NCBI GenBank assembly: GCA_030278955.1
Contig: JAOANR010000001.1
Span: 1,178,001-1,242,000 of the forward strand
From: Hygrophila difformis
Lineage: Eukaryota; Streptophyta; Magnoliopsida; Lamiales; Acanthaceae
Reading direction: 5' to 3'
Length of the DNA stretch: 64,000 bases
Positions 11,865 through 21,926 of this stretch are shown one piece after another (the first letter of the stretch is position 1; each line of letters starts with the position of its first letter). The position numbers and the translations under genes are program-made. The notes under the pieces are model-generated. The model had not been told where the DNA came from. It did no database searches and was given only the letters and a program-made list of their open reading frames with translations.

Positions 11865-13056
11865 GAGTGTTATCAGAGCGGTTTGCTCTATTATGTGTTT
11901 AAAACTTGATAAAAGTATGCGGTGAGGTGTGCGGGGATTTCATATAGGATAGGTTTTGCATTGTCATATGCTAGTTAGATTTATTTTATGTTATTGATTT
12001 TCTGATATATGTACTGCGCACCTTGTATTGAGTCATGGTTTGTAAGATAACCATGGGTAGATAACAAGGATATCCTCAGGGGATATATGATAAAATTCAG
12101 TTTGCAACTTATTTAGAAGTTGTTGAACAGTTATGTTAATATTATTATTAATTTATGGTATTGTGGTATGTTTGGAGCCGTCTTTGAGGCCAATGCAGGT
12201 ACAGAATATCTGGGTGACGCTAGTGCGAAATATCGACAAGAAGCACACAAACCGCTAAGCGTGAGGTCACCGTCAACAATAATTTCTTCTACAGGCCCCG
12301 TACCTTATTGAAGCTGATCAACACTGTTAAATCACTCATGAGGCCATCCGAATGACCCTCATTGATACTCTAGCAGCATTGATATTTTTCTACTGCTTCG
12401 ATGTCTTAATAGTTCGAATTACTTGTCATCTACAATGGTATATTATCAGTACATTATTTAAAATTTTTCAACTCTTCTACAGTTCCCCAAAAGTATATGT
12501 TGCATTCTCACTGACTTCCTTACTTTGTTGGAAGCTTCTTAAGTTTTTGTTTGAGTCAGCTAACCTTTCATTTAGTATTCATTGTTTTAAATTTGTACTA
12601 CTACTTCATTTCTATTCGAAGTAGAGTCGTTGCGTAACGAACATTCGGGTAGTGCCTTCTAATTTCTACGGAATTATTATTCTTATAATAATTCGAAGTC
12701 TATATTCGGGTAGTGCCTTCTAATTATTATTCTTATAATAATTCGGAGTCTATATCCGTCAATATGATTCATGTTGCTAATTTGAATCATCTCATTATTG
12801 ATTTGCTTATTCAATTATATTGTTCCTTTATATAATAGCTTCCGTCTCAGTATCCTTATTTCTGCAAACAACGATTTTAGTTGTTTAGCATTTTCCTTCT
12901 ACCAGTATCGGAATATTTTGACTCCCGATATAATCCTGAATTTACCATACCCTTGGGAAGTTGATCTCACTTTCTACCTTGTGTGGGGATTGTTGTTACT
13001 TTTTGTGATGCAGGTTCATACCAAGTCAAGAACGTCTATGGAACCGTTGAGATAAC
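11865..13056 (+). other. E2 internal segment 1, primer-like site at 11868-11881
   Basis: TGTTATCAGAGCGG follows the left LTR after 3 bases and resembles the Met-tRNA primer site TGGTATCAGAGC with one or two changes. The remaining sequence up to the E3 insertion (target copy ATAAC at 13052-13056) is AT-rich. It includes a tandem 60-bp duplication around 12640-12750 (the repeated phrase TTCGGGTAGTGCCTTCTAAT). I see no recognisable protein-coding homology; the short open frames have no domain signature. Confidence 0.75.
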
Positions 13057-13461
13057 TGTAATATCCGAGAATTTTGCAACATAAAATAAATAAATAAACG
13101 ATAAACATAACATATTACAATAAATAAATAAATATAATAAATAAATAAACATGATAAATAGATAAAGAATCATACGAGATGACAAAGGGAATTTAAATTA
13201 AAAGGAATCAAAATTTTGAGAACCCGAGAAGCCGAAGACAATTTAATCAAATAAATGGTTACACGTGAACCCAACACCGATGGACTCAATAACTCGAGTC
13301 CAAATGTAAATTTAGACCCGAATAAAATGGCGATAGAAAATAGGAGCCCGAAGATACCCCGGAAATCCGATACCGAGAACATAGAGGGATAGAAGTCCGA
13401 AAGAGAGGAGGAAATGTCCGACGGATTGCACGACCCGCCGGGACCGAAGTCCAGGCGTGGG

Positions 13462-13480
13462 CCGCGCGGTGGCCGCGCGG
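13462..13480. repeat. GC palindrome doublet in the chromovirus LTR
   Basis: Two copies of the 8-bp palindrome CCGCGCGG are separated by TGG. The same doublet is at 1497-1515 and 18459-18477, with mutated forms near 22534 (E4), 43226 (E6), 28450 (E1) and 62768 (E8). It lies about 170 bp upstream of the TATA box. Confidence 0.85.
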
Positions 13481-14855
13481 TTTTTGGCTAAACGGCGCAC
13501 CAAGCCCGCGCCATCGGACAGATTCGCCCGTTGTGAGATTTACTCACCCGAATCCGGATTTTTCGACTTCGGTTGCTCACCTTGCGACTCAAGACATCCT
13601 AGGGCTGCCTTTGGACGTCCTTTAGGTCCTTTAAATCTATAAATAACCATCCTAATCAGCCCCAAACACTTTTCAAAAATCCTACGGGAAATCTCTATAC
13701 GTATCAAATCCTAATCCCGGAGTCGTCGGAGGCACGAAGGCAAGAAAGGAGACTGAGTTGGACGAAAATCCAAGACTCCCGTCGTCGTGGTAAGATCTTG
13801 TCCATTCTTTCCCATTCAAGATTCGAAAACGAATCCTAATTAAACCTCTTTTCGATTCTAAACCCCAATCCGGACGCGTTGAGGAAAAACGAAAGATCTC
13901 GGAGGGAGAATGAAGGACTGAAGCCACGCCTCCGAATCGACGAGCAGGAACAACCATAAATCAGTAAGTTAATCTTACTATAGTTTGGGAGGAATTAAAA
14001 TACATCTAATCTAAAGATTTAAATCAAGAACTTAAAAATCTGTCAAACGAAATCTTTAACGGTGCAACGTTTTTGCATGATTTTTCCGACCCCAAAACCT
14101 GTTCAAACGAGAAAACTTAAAACATGAAAAACGTTTCTAAGACATAGATCTATCTTCTGTAAAAATTTCATAATTTTTCATTGTGTTTTGATATTCAAAA
14201 ACGACCGTGAACAGACCTGCCTTCGACTTAGATCTTGAAATGGTGATAGATTCTTTATCCGAATTTGAGGTTGATTTTTACCATAGATCTACACCGATTT
14301 AGGATTGGTGCTAAACATAAGAGTTGTAGATCTATATGTTAAGAACACCTCCGTAAATTTTTGGAATTTTTTGTTGAGGTTTGATATCGGTATTCGACTC
14401 CAAACCGAACTGTTCTAAATTTAGATCTTGAAATCTTGACAGATTCTTGGCCCAAACTTGTTGGCGTTTTTGACAATAGATATAGGGTGAATTAGATCTT
14501 TTGTTGAACATAAAACTTGTAGATATATGTCTTAAGAATTCTCCTGTAAAATTTCATCAATTTTGGAGTTGGTTTGCTATGGTAGATCTCGAAATTTACG
14601 AACTGCTGTCGTGAAGATTCGGACAGATTTGTAACCTGATAGAAATCTACGATTTCCACTTACTTCCGTATCTCGGATCGAAAAACTTAAAACATGAAAC
14701 TTGTTGATCTCTATGCTTTCGAGTCACCGGTCAAATTTCAAAATTTTTGGACTTAAACTCGATTTTTAATAAATTTTGAAGTAAACTGTGGTTTTGACCA
14801 AGTCAAATCTTGAAATCTTGTTGAAACTTGTGAAATTGTGAAACTTGTTCTTACC

Positions 14856-15160
14856 TTGCGGGTTCGATTCTCCAAGGGCGTCTGTGTCCCTGCAGGTTCG
14901 ATTCCCCAGGATGTCTGTGTCAAACCTTGCGGGTTCGATTCCCCAGGGTGTGTTTTCCTGCGGGTTCGATTCCCCAGGATGTGTGTTGATTCCTATGGGT
15001 TCAATTCCCTAGGATGTATTTGAGTTCTTGCGGGTTCGATTCCCCAAGGGCGATTGTCTGTCTTCCTGCGGGTTCGATTCCCCAGGACGTGTGTTGATTC
15101 CTATGGGTTTGATTCCCTAGGATGCGTTTGAAATTCTTGCGGGTTCGATTCCCCAAGAAC
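14856..15160 (+). repeat. B-box-like minisatellite in the E3 5' LTR (9 units)
   Basis: Nine units of about 30-45 bp share the core GCGGGTTCGATTCCCCAGG. Seven of the nine contain an exact GGTTCGATTCC, which fits the tRNA-gene B box (GGTTCGANTCC); units 5 and 8 have one change. The spacers vary (GATGTGTGTTGATTCCTAT and similar). No A box or cloverleaf accompanies any unit, so these are not tRNA genes. Confidence 0.88.
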
Positions 15161-15821
15161 AAATCATACTAGATTTTATCGAATAAAAGAGGAAGAATGA
15201 AATCCTGAAATACTTGAATATTTTCCTTATTTTAATTGTGCCTTTAAATTATGTCTATCGATTATTTTATCATGTGTGTTGAATTATGATCTTGTGGAAA
15301 TCCTTGTCTTTTAAATTATGCAATTAAATTATTATTGGATGAATAAAATTAAATCATGTCTTGTATGCACATGTTTTCTTTAAATTTAAGTAAAGGCTTT
15401 GAAACCCCATAATCATGTATGTGTTAACTTACTCAGCAAGTTTTTGCTGACCAAACCATATTATTTCCCTCTTTCTTTCAGAGCTGAAGAATATGCATCA
15501 CATACATGGGAATTTTGGGGAACCCTTTATTCTTAAATTTTGCTTTAGACTAGAACTTGCATGAACGGGCCTGTTTAACCCATGATTGGGCCATGTTGGC
15601 CCTATATTTAAATTCCGCTGCATTATATATGTAAATATTATTTTCCGCTGCAACTGTAATGATATTATTTTCGAGCTATATTACAATGGGCTGTTTGAAT
15701 GTTTTAAATTCTGAAAAACCATAGCCTTGCATCTCTTTAGCAAGCTCGGAGAAACTGTGTCTTGCTAGGGAGGTGTGACGGTGACATCCCGACCTGGGCG
15801 ACCAAAAACTGGGATGTTACA

Positions 15822-16569
15822 GAGTGGTATCAGAGCCCGGAATATTTTCAAACTACTATTTTTAAGTTATTAATATATCTACAGAGCTTGGAATATTTTT
15901 AAACCTATTATTATTATTATTTTTAAACTATTATTTTTAAACCATTATTATTTTTAAATTATTATTGAAGCCCAAATTATTATTTTGAAAGTTTCCTAGC
16001 CCAAATCATTTTTGAGCCCAAATGATAATAATTTTTGACCCAATATAGAGGTCCAAGAATTTTAACTATTATTTTAAATTTTTAAAGCATTACCTCCATG
16101 GAATAATTTTATTTTAAAACTCATGGAAAAAAAACATATAGTGCATGAATTATTTTTGGGGGGATCATCATGTGCATGTGCATATTGCATTTTCTATACC
16201 TTAGATAACCTAGAAGCGAAGTTGTTCTAACTTAGATCTCTTGCTACACCTAGATAACTTAGACGCTTGAAATCAAATTAGGAACGCTAACTAGACTCTG
16301 ATCTTGCCTTAGTTCTAGATCGCGTTCATCTAAGCGCACACCTACGAATCTCGGCCTTAGCCATTCCTACTCTTGTACGAATTAGAAAATTTCCTTGTGT
16401 GGAACAATAAAAAAATCAAGTTTTATTAAAACACTCTTTATTCCAAAAATCTTGTTTGGTTTCCCAAACAACAAATCCGGAAATTCGAAATTAGAAATTT
16501 ACTAAACGTCTTGTTCGAGCGATCTATCTAAACAAAGATAAGCTAATCTATACACGTGAATAACAGAAA
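15822..16569 (+). promoter_or_regulatory. E3 leader with primer binding site (15825-15840)
   Basis: TGGTATCAGAGCCCGG follows the LTR after three bases and matches the Met-tRNA primer type. The leader is then AT-rich with repeated TTATTTTTAAAC stretches. At the position where E1 and E6 carry the small coiled-coil frame (after TTAGATCTCTTGC near 16230) I find no equivalent open frame, so E3 appears to have lost it. Confidence 0.8.
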
Positions 16570-17696
16570 ATGGCACCTAGGAAAAAACCGAAGAAGAAAA
16601 GTCCAAACGACACTGATGCTAACCTCCCCAACGTGGCCGACAACAATGGGACTCCTCAGGACCTAGGAGAACGAGCGTCACCTGTGCCCAACAATATGGA
16701 AGGACGTTTAAAAACTGTGAGGAAGTCCTTGTAGCATTAGAAAATGCGGAGGTGCATAGGGCACAAGCAGCAGTACTTCCGCCAGTGGCTCAAATCAACT
16801 ATCTAGCGTTGGTGAATCCCTATCAACCACCACGCTACGATGGGCAAGAGGATCCCGCCAAACTAGAGGGGTGGATCCATACATTTGATAAGCTCTTGGA
16901 TGCTATCAAATGCCCTGATGAGGCAAAGCTACGAGTAGCAACCTACTACTTAGGAGGCGAAGCCGATGAGTGGTGGCAAAACCTCCAGAGGAATTTAGAG
17001 GAAGCTGAAGAAGCTTATTCGTGGAATAAACTTAAGGAGGATCTAAGGGACCGATTCTACCCCATGAGCACCAAGGCGGCAATGTACGAAGAGTTTTTAT
17101 CACTAAAACAAGGGGGACAGACGGTGCAGGAGTATTACACCCGGTTCAAAGAATTGGTATGATTTGCTACGAGGATAGTACCAACCGACTCTGACAAGGC
17201 TCAGAAGTTCGAGATGGGTCTGAACCTTAGTATCCGGGAGATACTTGCAGTAGGCAATTCACGAACCTGCAAATGGTAGATGACCGCGCTGTAGCAATTG
17301 ATCGAGTCCAGCAACTGAAGCGTAAAGAAAATGGGGAGTCGAGCAAGGACTCACAAGGATTTGAGAAAAAAGAATCGGAGCAATAACGATGGACAAGATA
17401 GGTCCAATGAGCCAAAGAGGAACGAGAATCAAGATTCCAATAATGGGAGAAGTGGCATACATCGTACAGACATACCTCGTTGCCCGCAGTGCCACCAAGC
17501 CCATCTGGTGCGCGAATGCCCAAGGCGTGGGACATGTTATAGATGTGGTGGGGAAAACCACATGATTAGAGAATGTAATGTTCATGATGAGATGATTGAG
17601 AAGAGGTTAGATTTGGTAAACCCTCAACAAGGAGATCAAGGAAGAGCTGTAGGACGATGAAGTGATGTTGACCAAGCAGACTTGCCAGCTCAGTGA
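16570..17696 (+). pseudogene. gag: E3 gag (only gene of this element, broken)
   Basis: Gag starts at the ATG at 16570 (MAPRKKPKKKSP, lysine-rich). A missing base near 16718 shifts the frame; the core then reads NYLALVNPYQPPRYDGQEDP, YYLGGEADEWWQNLQ, LKEDLRDRFYPMSTKAAMYE, to a TGA at 17160-17162 where relatives have Arg (ELVRFA). A second shift near 17240 precedes the C-terminal part. That part has two zinc knuckles (CPQCHQAHLVREC and CYRCGGENHMIREC) and the ending IEKRLDLVNPQQGDQ, QADLPAQ and a stop at 17696. Relatives with protease continue directly after PAQ. The protein would form particles and bind RNA; this copy is inactive. Confidence 0.88.
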
Positions 17697-18031
17697 GAAA
17701 TGATGATATACAACGCTACCCAACCCTATTCCAAATCGACACCACCACAGTTATGGGGACATAACTGCAATCTTAAGGGGGAGAGGATGTAATACGCGGT
17801 GTCACATCCGTATTTTACCATGCATTTCCGTACATTTTTGTAACCAAACAAATTCAAATTGTTTTGAACTACGTTATGGCTTGATCCCTTCACAGGGTAC
17901 GTAGGCAGCTTAGAAGTTTTAATTCTAAGTTCAGTCACAAAATAATAAAATAAACAAAAGGATTAGTTCCTAACACGAGTAAAGCCGAAACACAACTTCG
18001 GGGACGAAGTTGATTCTTAAGGAGGGTAGAC
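17697..18031 (+). promoter_or_regulatory. E3 3' noncoding end with two polypurine tracts
   Basis: The first purine tract TTAAGGGGGAGAGGA (17773-17787) is directly followed by TGTAATACGC, which looks like an LTR start. The second, CTTAAGGAGGGTAGA (18016-18030), is followed by the real right LTR start TGTAATACCCGAG at 18032. A hairpin with arms AACTTCG and CGAAGTT around a 4-base loop (17995-18012) precedes the second tract. No gene is present. Confidence 0.8.
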
Positions 18032-20826
18032 TGTAATACCCGAGAATTAAGCAACATAAAATAAATAAATAAATAATATAAATAAATAAATAAACGATAA
18101 ACATAACATATTACAATAAATAAATAAATATAATAAATAAATAAACATGATAAATAGATAAAGAATCATAAGAGATGAGAAAGGGAATTTAAATTAAAAA
18201 GGAATCAAAATTTTGAGAACCCGGGAAGCCGAAGACAATTTAATCAAATAAATGGTTATACGTGAACCCAACACCGATAGACTCAATAACTCGAGTCCAA
18301 ATGTAAATTTAGACCCGAATAAAATGGCGATAGGAAATAGGAGCCCGAAGATAGCCTGGAAATCTGAATCCGAGAACATAGAGGGATAGAAGTCCGAAAA
18401 AGATGAGAAAATGCCCGACGGATCGCACGACACGCCTGGACCGAAGTCCAGGCGTGGGCCGCGCGGTGGCCGCGCGGTTTTTGGCTAAACGGCGCGCCAA
18501 GCCCGCGCCATCGGACAGATTCGCCCGTTGCGAGATTTACTCGCCCGAATCCGGATTTTTCGACTTCGGTTGCTCACCTTGCGACTCAAGACATCCTAGG
18601 GCTGCCTTTGGACGTCCTTTAGGTCCTTTACATCTATAAATAACCATCCTAATTAGCCCCAAACACTTTTCAAAAACCCTACGGAAAATCTCTATACGTA
18701 TCAAACCCTAATCCCGGAGTCGTCGGAGGCACGAAGGCAAGAAAGGAGACTGAGTTGGACGAAAATCCAAGACTCCCGTCGTCGTGGTAAGATCTTGTCC
18801 ATTCTTTCACATTCACGATTCGAAAACAAATCCTGATTAAACCTCTTTTCGATTCTAAACCCCAATCCGGACACGTTGAGGAAAAACGAAGGATCTCGGA
18901 GGGAGAACGAAGGACTGGAAGCCACGCCTCCGAATCGACGAGCCGGAACGATCATAAATCAGTAAGTTAATCTTACTATGGTTTAGGAGGAATTAAAATA
19001 TATCTAATCTAAAGATTTAAATCAAGAACTTAAAAATCTGTCAAACGAAATCTTTAACGGCGCAACGTTTTTGCATGATTTTTCCGAACCCTTAAACCTG
19101 TTCAAACGAGAAAACTTAAAACACAAAAAACGTTTCTATGACATATATCTATCTTCCGTAAAAATTTCATAATATTTCATCGTGTTTTGATATTCGAAAA
19201 TGACCGTGAACAGACCTGCCTTCGACTTAGATCTTGAAACGGTGATAGATTCTTTATCCGAACTTGAGGTTGATTTTTACCTTAGATCTAGACCGATTTA
19301 GGATTGGTGCTAAACATAAGAGTTGTAGATATATACGTTAAGAACACCTCCGTAAATTTTTGGAATTTTTTCGTTGAGGTTTGATATCGGAATTCGACTC
19401 CAAACCTAACTGTTCTAAATTTAGATCTTAAAATTTTGATTGATTCTTGACCCGAACTTTTTGGCGTTTTTGACAATAGATATAGGGTGAATTAGATCTT
19501 TTGTTGAACATAAAACTTGTAGATATATGTCTTAAGAATTCCCCTGTAAAATTTCATCAATTTTGGAGTTTGTTTGCTATGGTAGATCTCGAAATTTAGG
19601 AACTGCTGTCGTGAAGATTCGGACAGATTTGTAACCTGATAGAAATATACGATTTCCACTTACTTCCGTATCTCGGATCGAAAAACTTAAAACATGAAAC
19701 TTGTTCATCTCTGAGTTTTCGAGTCACCAGTCAAATTTCATAATTTTTGGACTTAAACTCGATTTTTAATAAATTTTGAAGTAAACTGTGGTTTTGACCA
19801 AGTCAAATTTTAAAATCTTGTTGAAACTTGTGAAATTGTGAAACATGTTCTTACCTTGCGGGTTTGATTCCCCAAGGGCGTCTGTGTCCCTACGGGTTCG
19901 ATTCTCCAGGATGTCTGTGTCAAACCTTGCGGGTTCGATTCCCCAGGGTGTGTTTTCCTGCGGGTTTGATTCCCCAGGATGTGTGTTGATTCCTATGGGT
20001 TCAATTCCCTAGGATGTATTTGAGTTCTTGCGGGTTCGATTCCCCAAGGGAGATTGTCTGTCTTCCTGCGGGTTCGATTCCCCAGGATGTGTGTTGATTC
20101 CTATGGGTTTGATTCCCTAGGATGCGTTTGAAATTCTTGCGGGTTCGATTCCCCAAGAACAAATCATACTAGATTATATCGAATAAAAGAGGAAGAATGA
20201 AATCCTGAAATACTTGAATATTTTTCTTATTTAAATTGTGCCTTTAAATTATGTCTATCGATTATTTTATCATGTTTGTTGAATTACGATCTTGTGGAAA
20301 TCCTTGTCTTTTAAATTATGCAATTAAATTATTATTGGATGAATAAAATTAAACCATGTCTTGTATGCACATGTTTTCTTTAAATTTAATTAAAGGCTTT
20401 GAAACCCTATAATCATGTATGTGTTAACTTACTCAGCAAGTTTTTGCTGACCAAACCATATTATTGCCCTTTTCTTTTAGAGCTGAAGAATATGCATCAT
20501 CATATGCATACATGGGAATTTTGGGGAACCCTTTATTCTTAAATTTTGCTTTAGACTAGAACTTGCATGAACGGGCCTGTTTAACCCGTGATAGGCCATG
20601 TTGGCCCTATATTTAAATTCCGCTGCATTATATATGTAAATATTATTTTCCGCTGCAACTGTAATGATATTATTTTCGAGCTATATTACAATGGGCTGTT
20701 TGAATGTTTTAAATTATGAAAAACCATAGCCTTGCATCTCTTTAGCAAGCTCGGAGAAACCGTGTCTTGCTAGAGAGGTGTGGCGGTGACATCCCGACCT
20801 GGGTGACCAAAAACCGGGGTGTTACA
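18032..20826 (+). repeat. E3 3' LTR
   Basis: A 2,795-bp LTR, collinear with 13057-15821, with TATA box at 18635-18642, GC palindrome doublet at 18459-18477 and the B-box-like minisatellite at 19856-20160 (again nine units). It starts TGTAATACCCGAGAATTAAG and ends GGGGTGTTACA. Differences from the left LTR are scattered substitutions and small indels. Confidence 0.94.
19856..20160 (+). repeat. B-box-like minisatellite in the E3 3' LTR
   Basis: Nine units in the same order as in the left LTR, with a few different substitutions (for example GGTTTGATTCC in units 1 and 4). The unit number is therefore stable since insertion. Confidence 0.86.
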
Positions 20827-20831
20827 ATAAC

Positions 20832-21926
20832 ACTACACTTTATGCACTTGCCATCAGAGATACGAAGCAAAACCTCCCAACAGTGCGAAGCTGTTAGCGA
20901 CTAAGTAAATATGTAAGTGGACTATCCATAATAGAATTAAGTCCCAACACAATTCAAAGAAATTCTTATGGGATGATTAACGACTTTAACATTTAAGAAT
21001 TGTGTAAGATATCATCAGAATGAGATGGAATCTAGGAATGTTATCAGGATGAACGCTACAAGCCATAGATTGAGATGGCTCTCGGGATAAAATTCACTAT
21101 AGTTGGGATCGGTAAGCATGAAATCGAAGTGGATTGTATTAAATTTCCAGCGTTTCAATGAGAAAACATGAGACCGACGAGAGAATTGTGTGAGGAGACG
21201 CAACAAAACACAGAGCTTCAGGCCAACATAATGATTGCACCTCAGAAATCGTGATGCAAGCCGTAAAATGTGTGAGAGGAATCACGGCAAGAGCTTGAGA
21301 CTCGCGGATTACCAACGAATGACGAGCTCATTTAAAGACGACATATCTAATCGACCTGCTGGAAGTCGACGTAGCATTAGAGAAATGGCTACCGCTTAAA
21401 AAGGAATACGTGATATAATTTTGATTTTTGTGACTGAATATAGGGTTGTGTATTTGGTTCCAGTGTAAGAGGGAGAAACATATGGTGATGCTAGGTTTCT
21501 CTTACGACATCCAACAACGTTCGAGTTCCCGATTGGCATTGTCTTGGAACTAATTTAAAAGGTACCCTCCCTCCTTCTATTATAGAATGACGAGTTTATT
21601 TCTAACCAATAGTACAAGAACGAATAGGTTTCTTTGAAACCTACTGGGTACTATTATCAAGTTTCAAGTGCAATGCTTGGAAGCAATCAATTGTGCTTTT
21701 ATGTGTAACACTATCATATCTGTAATACCGTTGATCGCTTCAACTTGTTAGTTGAGGCCTCTTCCTAATATAAGGCATTTTGCTATAAAGGAAGATGCCC
21801 TACTTGTTTATCTTCATAGGGTTTCATGCACAGTAATGTTAATTTATTAGCATTTTCCCTCCATTAGCATTCAAGGATATGGTTCTCGATGCTATCATGG
21901 AATTCCAATATATTGGGGAACTCAAC
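20832..21926 (+). other. E2 internal segment 2
   Basis: This is E2 internal sequence between the nested elements E3 and E4. It is about 1.1 kb, with no recognisable coding homology in any frame, no tandem repeats and moderate AT richness. It ends with the E4 target copy TCAAC (21922-21926). Confidence 0.7.

Larger units (their letters stand above)
13057..15821 (+). repeat. E3 5' LTR
   Basis: A 2,765-bp LTR starts TGTAATATCCGAG and ends GGGATGTTACA. Landmarks are the TTTA/AAATA low-complexity start, a GC palindrome doublet (13462-13480), TATA box 13638-13645, a B-box-like minisatellite (14856-15160) that the E1-type LTRs lack, and the hairpin CAGCAAGTTTTTGCTG near 15432. It is very similar to the right LTR, indicating a fairly recent insertion. 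Confidence 0.94.
13057..20826 (+). mobile_element. E3: gag-only chromovirus derivative (TR-GAG-like), nested in E2
   Basis: Left LTR 13057-15821 and right LTR 18032-20826 enclose only 2,210 bp. The 5-bp duplication ATAAC is exact on both sides (13052-13056, 20827-20831). A perfect Met-tRNA-type primer site (15825-15840) and a polypurine tract (18016-18030) are present. The internal region carries gag with zinc knuckles and then goes straight to the 3' noncoding end; protease, RT, RNase H and integrase are absent. Terminal-repeat retrotransposons with a Gag domain only are known in plants as a non-autonomous type. E8 shows the same truncation point, so this looks like a propagated family rather than a one-off deletion. 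Confidence 0.93.

Noticed and set aside
14856..15160. Cluster of tRNA genes
   Set aside because: Only the T-arm/B-box-like core repeats; there is no A box, anticodon arm or acceptor stem, and spacing is too short for tRNAs.
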